Positions 33,394-40,162 of a stretch of 40,162 bases of DNA are shown here, piece by piece. This DNA is from an uncultured bacterium (lineage in GTDB: Bacteria; Bacillota; Clostridia; Christensenellales; QALW01). Both the position numbers and the translations under genes were made by a program. Below the pieces are notes generated by a model. That model was not told the DNA's origin and did not search any database. It saw only the letters and a list, made by a program, of their open reading frames with translations. The stretch is from contig CAJMLN010000018.1 of assembly GCA_905214315.1 (NCBI GenBank), positions 1 through 40,162 of the forward strand. The letters run 5' to 3'. The stretch's first letter is position 1. The number at the start of each line of letters is the position of its first letter.

Positions 33394-35019
33394 TTATTTT
33401 ATTTTTTCGATCAGAATGACCCAGTCTTTTTTATCCGGCTTTTGCTCTAAATGATAACTGCGGTGTACATCAGGTACGAATTTGTGTTTTTCCAGATATT
33501 CGTTAGTACGCGGGTTAAACCATTGATAAGTGTATTCAGCCGCATCTAAATTGTTCAGCATACCGGTGGCATAATTCTGGTTAAAGAAATAGATTACCTC
33601 GGTATTGCGCTCGTCGGTAGCGATGCAATAGAAATTTTCACCGTCCGCCTTAAAATAGGAGGGGGAATCAAACCGGGGAATCAGCCGCCACCATTTCAGC
33701 TTTTGGAAAAATTCCCGCATATAATTAACCTGATAAGCGGTCTCAAAGTTTACGCTCTTGCTCCAGGGCAGCTGCTTATCCTCGGGAGTAATGGTTTCCG
33801 CGCCGTCGTTGCTTTCTTTATCGATATCATACCGGCTTTTATACAGCCAGATATCGATAGCGCCGTATCCGTAGCCGTACAGCCCGTTCAGGTAAGCGAA
33901 CCAGCCCTCGGCGCGGGCGCCGAAATGCTTGGTCCAAAGATGATCATAGCGGGATTCATAGAGGATGCAGACCTTCCCCTGCCCGTTCATCAGCGCGTCC
34001 TTGGCAAATTCAAAATTCATGGGATTGGCCAGCCAGTGGCTCCATTGATAGCCGTACCAGCTGTGGCCTTCTACTCCGCGGAAAGAGGAGGTGGAGGCAC
34101 AGGTGCCGTCACCGCCGGGGCCGGAATGAATGGAGCAGTATTCCATATGTGCGGTCAGCGGGTGCTTATAGGCGTCGTTTTTATGCAGGCCTTTGGCAAT
34201 AATCTTAAAGGGATTATCCTCTTTGGTAAAGCGCTTCTGATCGCCGCGGGTAAAGTAGAAATCGTTGTCTACCTCCTGACCGAGCGTCCACAATACGGGA
34301 TAGGCCGAATACCGGGCCGCCCAGTATCGTGCAAGCCTTTCCAGATAAGCGGTATCGTCATAGCGCTCAAAGTTCACCAGCTCATGGGGGAATACCAGCT
34401 GTGCGTTTGCATGTACAAGACCCTTTTCGGCAATATAGGCAAAACGCCGGTCAAGATCCTGAAAGCCCTTGATGTCCGTCTCGTCTACGCCGCTGCCGAT
34501 TTTATATTTTGCGCCGATCGGTTCGGATTGATACACGGTAAAGCCCTGCTCCGTGCGTTTATCTACAATATATTTAAAGTGGGAATCGGTTTTGATATCG
34601 CCGGCAAATTCGCCTGCCTCGTCAAATTCCTCTACGGCAAAATTCCAGTGGGTATCGCCTAAATAGAAAAAGGGTGTACCGTCGTCATACACAAAATAGC
34701 GTACGTTGGGAATTGCCTTGATAAAGCCGTGCTTATAAATTTCCAGCGTGCCGCTGTACTTTTCACATTCAATGGTGCCGGTGCCCATGAAACCTTTGTT
34801 TTCCGGATCGTCACATTCCGCTTTATATTCCCAGATGCCGGCGGAGGGAAGTGCAAAGCGGACGCGCCATGTGCTACCACCATCCCAGAAGGCGGGAATA
34901 CGCAGGGTTTTTCTGCCGCTGGTAAAGCAGACGTCTAAGGAAACGTCTTCAAAAGGATTTTCATACGTCTTGGTGCTTGTGAACGTCAATTCGTTGGCAA
35001 GCCAGGTCTGTACTTTCAT
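33394..35019 (-). CDS. Cytosolic GH140-like glycoside hydrolase (DUF5060-DUF4038)
   Basis: A 541-residue protein without signal peptide. The Ig-like DUF5060-type domain (about 1-95) is followed by the DUF4038 barrel (about 100-450), starting with YDDGTPFFYLGDTHW. Probable catalytic acids are Glu249 in LGQEVDND and Glu355 in LYESRYD, at the same motif places as in the exported paralogue at 27802-30291. The C-terminal small beta domain ends with KKDWVILIEK. It should act on an imported oligosaccharide or glycoside. It is divergent from the oxidative sugar operon at 35229, with strong promoters for both in the same 200-base region, which suggests joint use. The stop overlaps the T-rich tail of the RNA gene opposite. 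Confidence 0.85.
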   Translation of the reverse strand: MKVQTWLANELTFTSTKTYENPFEDVSLDVCFTSGRKTLRIPAFWDGGSTWRVRFALPSAGIWEYKAECDDPENKGFMGTGTIECEKYSGTLEIYKHGFIKAIPNVRYFVYDDGTPFFYLGDTHWNFAVEEFDEAGEFAGDIKTDSHFKYIVDKRTEQGFTVYQSEPIGAKYKIGSGVDETDIKGFQDLDRRFAYIAEKGLVHANAQLVFPHELVNFERYDDTAYLERLARYWAARYSAYPVLWTLGQEVDNDFYFTRGDQKRFTKEDNPFKIIAKGLHKNDAYKHPLTAHMEYCSIHSGPGGDGTCASTSSFRGVEGHSWYGYQWSHWLANPMNFEFAKDALMNGQGKVCILYESRYDHLWTKHFGARAEGWFAYLNGLYGYGYGAIDIWLYKSRYDIDKESNDGAETITPEDKQLPWSKSVNFETAYQVNYMREFFQKLKWWRLIPRFDSPSYFKADGENFYCIATDERNTEVIYFFNQNYATGMLNNLDAAEYTYQWFNPRTNEYLEKHKFVPDVHRSYHLEQKPDKKDWVILIEKIK

Positions 35020-35060
35020 TTTAACACCTCAAATTCAGGCCGTTTGGCCGTTATCAACTC

Positions 35061-35089
35061 ATTCTATCATATACCGGAGCCAATGACAA
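35061..35089 (-). promoter_or_regulatory. Promoter of the cytosolic GH140-like gene
   Basis: On the minus strand: TTGTCA (35089-35084), 17-base spacer, TAGAAT (35066-35061), about 45 bases before the start. A small GGCC-AAAC-GGCC repeat lies between promoter and start (35038-35049). Confidence 0.7.
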
Positions 35090-35151
35090 TACTTAAACAA
35101 TACTTTTTTAAAATATTTTTATTTACAGTGAAAGCCGGATGGATTTTATAC

Positions 35152-35180
35152 TTGCTTTCTGGGAATGGATTTGGTATAAT
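35152..35180 (+). promoter_or_regulatory. Promoter of the GH42-like / lactonase / dehydratase / SDR operon
   Basis: TTGCTT at 35152-35157, 17-base spacer, TATAAT at 35175-35180, with a TGG extension before the -10 box. It lies inside the upstream part of the reading frame, so the first gene must start at 35229. Confidence 0.82.
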
Positions 35181-35228
35181 TTAGTTGTTGCCTGCTGTGC
35201 AACAAAACTAAAAAGAGGAATTTATAAA

Positions 35229-37223
35229 ATGAAAGTCAATTTAAAAAGAGTGAACGGCGTGCTCAAGGTGGAAATCGACGGACAGATCCTTGAGCCGCTT
35301 TCCTTTAAGTCGTTCCGGCCTACGGCAAAAAATATTTCGGATTTTGCTTCTGCGGGGGTAAAGCTTTTCAGCATTTTAAGCAGCGGTCTTACCAGTATGC
35401 TGCAGGTGCCCTATTCCCTGTACGGCGAAAGCTGGATCGGTCCTCATCAGTTCGATTTTTCGGTTATTGATAAACAGATTGAGCTTTTCAGGCAAAACGC
35501 CCCCGGCTGTTATTTTGCGCTGATGGTGCAGCTGGATACGCGCCCGTGGTGGCTAGAAGCGCATCCTGAATGCGCCAATACCTTTACGCATCTTTCCCAA
35601 ACGGCCGCAAACATGCAGTGGCGGCAGGAGGCTGCGGAATATCTGCAGGCGGTGCTGACCCATGTGGAGGAAAAATACGGCGATATCTTCTATGGCTATT
35701 TTATGCTCTGCGGCTTTACCACCGAGTGGTTCAGTCATTTTGACGAAGAAGCGCCCAGCGCGTTAAAGGAAGAAGCTTTTAAAGGATATATGGGCGACCG
35801 CGGCGCGGAGATACCTTCTAAAGAGGAGCTGGATGGTGCGGCGGGCAGGGCGTTTGCCGCGGAAAGCTGCCGGCAGAATGTAACGGATTACCGGCGCTTT
35901 CATGCGGAACTGATTGCGGAGAGCGTACTGTATTTTGCCGCCCGGGCACAGGAAATTTTGCAGCACAAAAAGCTTCTGGGCGTATATTACGGCTATCTTT
36001 TGGAGCTGGACGGTCCGCGGCTGTGGAACGACGGGCACCTGGCGTATGAAAAGGTGTTCACCAGCCCGGATATTGATATGATTTCCTCGCCCTCCTCCTA
36101 CGATTACCGCAAAACAGATTCCACCAGTGCTTTTATGGTGGCCTATGATACGCTGAATCTGCATGATAAGCTCTATTATCTGGAGTTTGACCATATTACG
36201 CATTTAGCCCCGCCGGAGGTGGACGGCATCCTGATTCCCGGAGGCGACAGCAAGTATAAAAATCAGACGGAAACGCTGGATGTGATGCAGCGCGATTTTA
36301 TGCTTTGCGTCGCCAAGGGCGCCGCACTGTGGTGGTTTGATATGTTTGAGGGCTGGTTTTATTCCAAGGAGATGATGGACAGCATCGGCGGGATGATAAA
36401 GATCGCACAAAAGTATGCCGCGCAGCCGCAGAAGAGCGTCAGCGAGGTATTGGTCATTGCTTCTGGTGAGGCGCTTTACGGTGTAAACAAGAACAGCGGG
36501 CTGAATACGCTGTGCCTGGGGCGTCAGCGTGAGGGTCTTGCCCGGATGGGCGCGCCGTATGATTTGTATTCAATGTGCGATTTGGAAGCGATTGACCTTG
36601 CGCCGTATAAGCTGGTTATCTTTCTGGATGCCTTTGCCTTAACGGCGTCCCAGCGGCAGTATATTCACGAAAAAGTAAAGACCGGTGGCAGAACCGTGCT
36701 TTGGATTTATGCGCCGGATTATCTTACCGGCGGTCTGCCTGCGCTGCAGAGCCTGACGGATATCAATATTGTGCAGTTTATCGGCGAAGAGGATACGGTA
36801 AATACGCATTTTGGTGTTTTGAAATACGATGAGCTGCCGGAGCCTCGCTTTTTTATTGAGGACCATGACGCCTTGCCTCTGGGAATTTATGAGAATACCG
36901 AAAAAGTGGCGCTGGGCATAAAAAAATTCGGCTCCTATACCAGCTGCTACAGCGCGGTGGGGAATCTTTCCGGCAGCGTGCTGCGGCATATTGCCCAAGA
37001 GGCGGGCGTCCATATCTATGCGCATAAAGAAGAGCCGGTCTATGTGAACAGCCTGTTTTCGGGAATTTATTCCCTGACGGATACCGAGCTTACGGTAAAA
37101 GAGGACGGTTTATATGAGGATGTGTTTACCGGCATGGTATATGAGGCAAAGAAGAAAACGCTTTGCCTGCCCTATAGGGGCGCCGCGTCCCGGCTGCTGG
37201 TGAAAAAAGGAGAAATTTTATGA
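35229..37223 (+). CDS. GH42-like glycoside hydrolase with beta-galactosidase-type trimerisation domain
   Basis: A 664-residue cytosolic protein. The N-terminal part (about 1-390) looks like a clan GH-A barrel; candidate catalytic acids are Glu166 in FTTEWFSHF and Glu319 in YYLEFDHITH. A middle domain (about 405-560) resembles the GH42 trimerisation domain, with VLVIASGEALYG, PYDLYSMCDL and FLDAFALT. The C-terminal beta domain ends near 664. Family identity is GH42-like; beta-galactosidase activity is not proven. The start at 35229 follows AGAGGA and lies downstream of the promoter. The last four bases overlap the start of the metallo-hydrolase gene. Confidence 0.8.
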   Translation: MKVNLKRVNGVLKVEIDGQILEPLSFKSFRPTAKNISDFASAGVKLFSILSSGLTSMLQVPYSLYGESWIGPHQFDFSVIDKQIELFRQNAPGCYFALMVQLDTRPWWLEAHPECANTFTHLSQTAANMQWRQEAAEYLQAVLTHVEEKYGDIFYGYFMLCGFTTEWFSHFDEEAPSALKEEAFKGYMGDRGAEIPSKEELDGAAGRAFAAESCRQNVTDYRRFHAELIAESVLYFAARAQEILQHKKLLGVYYGYLLELDGPRLWNDGHLAYEKVFTSPDIDMISSPSSYDYRKTDSTSAFMVAYDTLNLHDKLYYLEFDHITHLAPPEVDGILIPGGDSKYKNQTETLDVMQRDFMLCVAKGAALWWFDMFEGWFYSKEMMDSIGGMIKIAQKYAAQPQKSVSEVLVIASGEALYGVNKNSGLNTLCLGRQREGLARMGAPYDLYSMCDLEAIDLAPYKLVIFLDAFALTASQRQYIHEKVKTGGRTVLWIYAPDYLTGGLPALQSLTDINIVQFIGEEDTVNTHFGVLKYDELPEPRFFIEDHDALPLGIYENTEKVALGIKKFGSYTSCYSAVGNLSGSVLRHIAQEAGVHIYAHKEEPVYVNSLFSGIYSLTDTELTVKEDGLYEDVFTGMVYEAKKKTLCLPYRGAASRLLVKKGEIL

Positions 37224-37894
37224 AAATTACCTGGCTGGGGCAGGCGGGTTTGCTGTTTGAAACCGGCGGACTTACCATCGTTATAGACCCTTACCTCTCC
37301 AACAGCTGCCAAAGGCTGAACCCGGATTCCTTCCGCCGCGTGCCGGTAGACGAGCGTTTTTTAAAGCTGAAGCCGGATGTGATCATCTGTACCCATAACC
37401 ACCAGGACCATTACGATGAGGAAACTTTGCGGCATTACCTTACGGGTGAAAAAGCGGTTACCTGTCTGGTGGCGCCCTCGTGTTTTGCACCGATCCGAAA
37501 ATACGGTACGAAGCACAATTATATTTGGTTTGCGCCGCATACGAGGTGGAGCGAAGGCGGCGTGCGTTTTTATGCGGTGTGCGCCGTCCATTCCGACCCC
37601 GAGGCCATCGGCGTCATTCTGGAGGCCGAGGGCAAGCGGTATTATATTACGGGCGACACGCTCTATAATACCGATATCTTTGCGGATATTCCGAAAAATT
37701 TAGAGGCGGTGTTCCTGCCGGTAAACGGCGTGGGCAACAATATGAATATGACAGACGCCCTGGATTTTGCCGAACAGACCGGTGCGAGAAAGGCGGTTCC
37801 CCTGCACCGGGGGATGCTGGATGATTTGGATTTTGCTTCCTTTACCGCGCCCAACGCGGTGATTCCTGAAATTTATAAGGAGATACGGCTATGA
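37220..37894 (+). CDS. UlaG-like metallo-beta-lactamase-fold hydrolase, possible sugar lactonase
   Basis: A 224-residue cytosolic protein of the metallo-beta-lactamase superfamily. The metal motif is THNHQDHYD (about residue 58; HxHxDH), with further ligands in CAVHSDP (about 117) and ITGDTLY (about 142). The late PLHRG stretch contains the last His. It resembles UlaG, which opens the lactone ring of L-ascorbate 6-phosphate. Next to an SDR and a sugar-acid dehydratase a role as aldonolactonase is attractive, but this is inference. Both ends overlap neighbours by four bases (ATGA), so translation is tightly coupled. Confidence 0.83.
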   Translation: MKITWLGQAGLLFETGGLTIVIDPYLSNSCQRLNPDSFRRVPVDERFLKLKPDVIICTHNHQDHYDEETLRHYLTGEKAVTCLVAPSCFAPIRKYGTKHNYIWFAPHTRWSEGGVRFYAVCAVHSDPEAIGVILEAEGKRYYITGDTLYNTDIFADIPKNLEAVFLPVNGVGNNMNMTDALDFAEQTGARKAVPLHRGMLDDLDFASFTAPNAVIPEIYKEIRL

Positions 37895-39051
37895 AGGTTA
37901 CCGATATCAAGATATTTAACGTGGATTGCTTCCGTACCAACTGGGTGTTTGTAAAGGTGTATACCGACGAAGGTATTAACGGTGTGGGCGAGGCCACGCT
38001 GGAATACAAGGAAAAAGCTTTAGCCGGCGCGGTGGAGCATATTAAGGAATATCTGGTGGGGAAAAATCCCCTGACCATTGAAAAGCACTGGCATGATATC
38101 TATCGTGACGCGTACTGGCGCGGCGGCCCGGTGCTGATGTCCGCGCTTTCGGCGGTGGAGATGGCTCTTTGGGATATTTTGGGTAAAACCCTGGGCGTGC
38201 CAGTGTATCAGCTGTTGGGCGGCAAGGTCAACGATAAAGTTCGGATTTATGTCAACGGCTGGTTTTCCGGCGCAAGGGAGCCGGAGGAATTCGGCCAAAA
38301 AGCGGCCGAGGCGGTTAAACGCGGGGTAACGGCCATGAAATGGGATCCCTTTGGCAAAAGCTATATGAACATCTCCTCGGCTGATTTAGATAGAGCACTG
38401 AAATGCGTGGCGGCCGTGCGCGAAGCCGTAGGCGACGGCGTGGACCTTTTAATTGAAGGGCACGGGCGGTTTAATATCCCCACGGGCATAAAAATTGCTA
38501 AGGAATTGGCGCCCTTTAAGCCGATGTTCTTTGAAGAGCCTGTTCCGCCGGACAGCCTGGAGGCACTAAAGGCCGTGCATGATCAGTCGCCGGTAGCCAT
38601 CTCTGCGGGCGAGCGGCTGTATACCCGCTGGGATTACCGCCGCTTCTTTGACAGCATGCCCGCCGACTATATTCAGCCGGATATCTCCCATGCCGGCGGC
38701 ATTATGGAACTGAAAAAGATTGCCGCCGAGGCGGAGTGCCGGTATCTTCCGTTTGCGCCGCATAACCCCTCGGGGCCGGTGGCCAACGCGGCTACGCTGC
38801 AGCTGGCGGCCAATTGTCCGAATTTCTGTATTTTGGAAATTATGTACAGCGACGTTGCCTGGCGTAAGGAGGTTACAAACGAAGCGCTGCGCTATGAGGA
38901 TGGGTTTATGTTTATTTCCGATAAACCGGGTCTGGGCATTGAAATCAATGAGGAGGAATGCCTGAAGCATCCGTATCAGCCGCATACCCTGCGGCATTAT
39001 ACCGGCGCGCTTACCGATATCCGCCCGGCAAAGAGTGAGTTTTATTTTTAA
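37891..39051 (+). CDS. Enolase-superfamily sugar-acid dehydratase (galactonate dehydratase type)
   Basis: A 386-residue enzyme of the mandelate racemase/muconate lactonising family. The metal ligands are in LIEGHGRF (Glu, about residue 190, with the catalytic-type His two later), FEEPVPPD (about 215) and SAGERLYTR (about 240). The acid-base pair follows in QPDISHAGG (Asp) and FAPHNPSGPV (His). This is the pattern of D-galactonate dehydratase and related acid sugar dehydratases, which give 2-keto-3-deoxy acids. The exact acid is not readable. Starts in the stop of the metallo-hydrolase gene. Confidence 0.9.
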   Translation: MKVTDIKIFNVDCFRTNWVFVKVYTDEGINGVGEATLEYKEKALAGAVEHIKEYLVGKNPLTIEKHWHDIYRDAYWRGGPVLMSALSAVEMALWDILGKTLGVPVYQLLGGKVNDKVRIYVNGWFSGAREPEEFGQKAAEAVKRGVTAMKWDPFGKSYMNISSADLDRALKCVAAVREAVGDGVDLLIEGHGRFNIPTGIKIAKELAPFKPMFFEEPVPPDSLEALKAVHDQSPVAISAGERLYTRWDYRRFFDSMPADYIQPDISHAGGIMELKKIAAEAECRYLPFAPHNPSGPVANAATLQLAANCPNFCILEIMYSDVAWRKEVTNEALRYEDGFMFISDKPGLGIEINEEECLKHPYQPHTLRHYTGALTDIRPAKSEFYF

Positions 39052-39063
39052 AGGAGAAGAAAA

Positions 39064-39834
39064 ATGAAAAAATCGGTTTTTGTAACGGGCGCTACCAACG
39101 GTACGGGTTATGCCATCGCCAGCCGTTTTGCAAAAGAGGGGTATGACGTGTTTGTTGGCTCCCGCAGTGAGGAAAATGCCGCGGAGGCGGCCAAAAAATT
39201 GGCGGTGGAATATGGCGTTTATACTAGGGGCTATGGAATGAAAATCTACGATGAAGCAGACGTCATCCGTATTTTTGAGGATATCCGCTCTCAGGGGTAT
39301 CTTGTGGACTGCCTGGTGCTGAACGCTGCTAATTTAGGCATTGCGCAGGATACGCTTACGGTGGATATGGAGGATTTTATGCAGGTGATTCATACCAATA
39401 TCGGCTGGAATTTTATGCTGGCACGGCAGGCGGCGCTGCAGATGAAGGAAAAGGGCGGCGGCTCTATTGTGTTCATTAATTCCAACACGGCCTACCGGGC
39501 CATTCCTTCCCGGGCGGCCTACAGCTGCTCCAAGGGCGGGGTGCTGAGCTTAAGCCGGGCGCTGGCGGTTGACCTTGGCAAGTATAACATTCGCTGCAAC
39601 TGCGTACTGCCGGGCATGATTAAAACCGAGCGCTGGCATACGAATTATAACGACTGCAAAAATGCGCTTTCCAACTATACGCCGCTTCGGGATATTGCGG
39701 AGTTTGAAGATATTGCAAACGCCGCATGGTATTTCGGCAGCGGGGAATCCCGCAATACTACCGGAGCCGAACTGGTGGTGGACGGGGGCAATATGGCCCA
39801 GCTGACGCCGGAGCTGTACGAGCGGGAAGAATAA
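39064..39834 (+). CDS. SDR-family oxidoreductase, possible aldose dehydrogenase
   Basis: A 256-residue classical short-chain dehydrogenase. The cofactor motif is VTGATNGTGYAIA at the N-terminus, LNAAN lies near 95, the catalytic Ser is in INSNTAYRA (about 140) and YSCSK (about 157) supplies Tyr and Lys. RSEENAAEA after the second strand suggests an Arg that could favour NADP. It follows the dehydratase by 12 bases. In this setting it could oxidise a free sugar to its lactone; keto-acid reduction is the alternative. Confidence 0.88.
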   Translation: MKKSVFVTGATNGTGYAIASRFAKEGYDVFVGSRSEENAAEAAKKLAVEYGVYTRGYGMKIYDEADVIRIFEDIRSQGYLVDCLVLNAANLGIAQDTLTVDMEDFMQVIHTNIGWNFMLARQAALQMKEKGGGSIVFINSNTAYRAIPSRAAYSCSKGGVLSLSRALAVDLGKYNIRCNCVLPGMIKTERWHTNYNDCKNALSNYTPLRDIAEFEDIANAAWYFGSGESRNTTGAELVVDGGNMAQLTPELYEREE

Positions 39835-39837
39835 ACA

Positions 39838-40055
39838 AAAACGGCTGGCAGGGCAGCTTTTATAAAGAACAGCGCATGATAGCAGCATGGATGATGAAAA
39901 GAAATCCGAAGAGACTGAGTAGCGTTGAAAGAAAAATGGTTTGTTTTCAGCTCATGAAGGGATTGCTTGCTTTGCAGCGAGCCGGAGAGTGGCAGCTTGG
40001 AGCATATCAAGCCTCTGCTTAAGGCGGAAGATGTCAAAATACAGGCTTTGACGGA
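39838..40055. other. Stretch without a supported gene
   Basis: After the SDR stop there is no convincing protein gene. A 48-codon frame at 39876-40022 has no good ribosome site and no recognised motif. A weak GCTG/CAGC hairpin with TTTT lies at 39844-39864. Confidence 0.5.
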
Positions 40056-40115
40056 GGGAGAGAAAGAGGGAAAATGAAAGGATGCGGTAAAATCCCTCTC
40101 CCTTCATTTTGCTTT
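40056..40115 (+). terminator. Probable terminator of the GH42-like/SDR operon
   Basis: GGGAGAG (40056-40062) and the overlapping AGAGGGA can both pair with TCCCTCTCCC near 40093-40102, followed by a T-rich stretch. The loop is long, so this is a moderate candidate. Confidence 0.45.
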
Positions 40116-40123
40116 TCATTCGC

Positions 40124-40155
40124 CAGCTCCCGCCCAAAAAGGGAGCTGTTTTTTT
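40124..40155 (+). terminator. Strong intrinsic terminator near the window end
   Basis: CAGCTCCC and GGGAGCTG arms, nine-base loop, seven T residues. It may end the operon or a short RNA between 39840 and here. Confidence 0.85.
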
Positions 40156-40162
40156 ATTCTTA

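Noticed and set aside
35139..35228. Upstream extension of the GH42-like gene
   Set aside because: Contains the -35 and -10 boxes of the operon promoter, so it is not translated.
39876..40022. 48-codon frame after the SDR gene
   Set aside because: No good ribosome site, no motif and no neighbour link; kept only as a remark.
14..40155. CRISPR array, insertion sequence or prophage
   Set aside because: No regularly spaced repeats, transposase, integrase or phage structural motif is seen on either strand.

Overview
The window looks like chromosome of an endospore-forming, low-to-mid GC Firmicute of the class Clostridia, probably an anaerobic, carbohydrate-degrading gut-type organism. The grounds are a sporulation sigma factor of the SigG type, two T-box leaders in front of aminoacyl-tRNA synthetase genes, strong AGGAGG-type ribosome sites, sigma-A promoters with TATAAT boxes, a CD1247-type Asp/Cys-rich protein next to efp, and many plant-glycan or deoxy-sugar catabolism genes. 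I see no transposase, phage gene, CRISPR array, tRNA or rRNA.

Layout. (1) 1-11.3 kb is mostly housekeeping: recX-nnr (minus strand); a diacylglycerol-kinase-type lipid kinase; class II fructose-bisphosphate aldolase; sigG-pgsA; T-box-valS-yqeG; then a Xaa-Pro peptidase, efp and the CD1247-like protein. (2) 11.4-17.5 kb is read leftwards: an SH3/NlpC-like lipoprotein, a large membrane-tethered surface protein with carbohydrate-binding-type modules, and T-box-proS. (3) 17.5-24.8 kb is a five-gene sugar operon on the minus strand (fucose/arabinose-type isomerase, FGGY kinase, DUF4432 epimerase, class II aldolase, second FGGY kinase), divergent from a PocR-AraC regulator. (4) 24.8-27.6 kb is a DeoR-type repressor divergent from glycerophosphodiesterase and a GpsA-like dehydrogenase, with palindromic operator candidates between them. 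(5) 27.8-33.1 kb holds a secreted, membrane-tethered GH140-like enzyme, queH, a peptidoglycan-binding exported protein and a family 2 glycosyltransferase. (6) 33.15-33.4 kb contains no protein gene but a strongly structured RNA candidate closed by a 14-bp long-range helix. (7) 33.4-39.8 kb is a divergent sugar locus: a cytosolic GH140-like enzyme to the left, and to the right a tightly coupled operon of GH42-like hydrolase, UlaG-like metallo-hydrolase, galactonate-dehydratase-type enolase-superfamily enzyme and SDR oxidoreductase.

How the parts fit. The operon at 35.2-39.8 kb reads as a complete front end of an oxidative sugar pathway: glycosidase frees a sugar, the SDR oxidises it to a lactone, the metallo-hydrolase opens the lactone, and the dehydratase makes a 2-keto-3-deoxy acid. 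The operon at 17.5-23.8 kb reads as an isomerase-kinase-aldolase pathway, with an epimerase to supply the right anomer. Neither locus carries a transporter, so uptake must be encoded elsewhere. The surface protein and the secreted GH140-like enzyme share a Lys-rich C-terminal membrane anchor and probably act on glycans outside the cell. The two sugar operons and the structured RNA are the items most worth following up; the substrates are not readable from the sequence.
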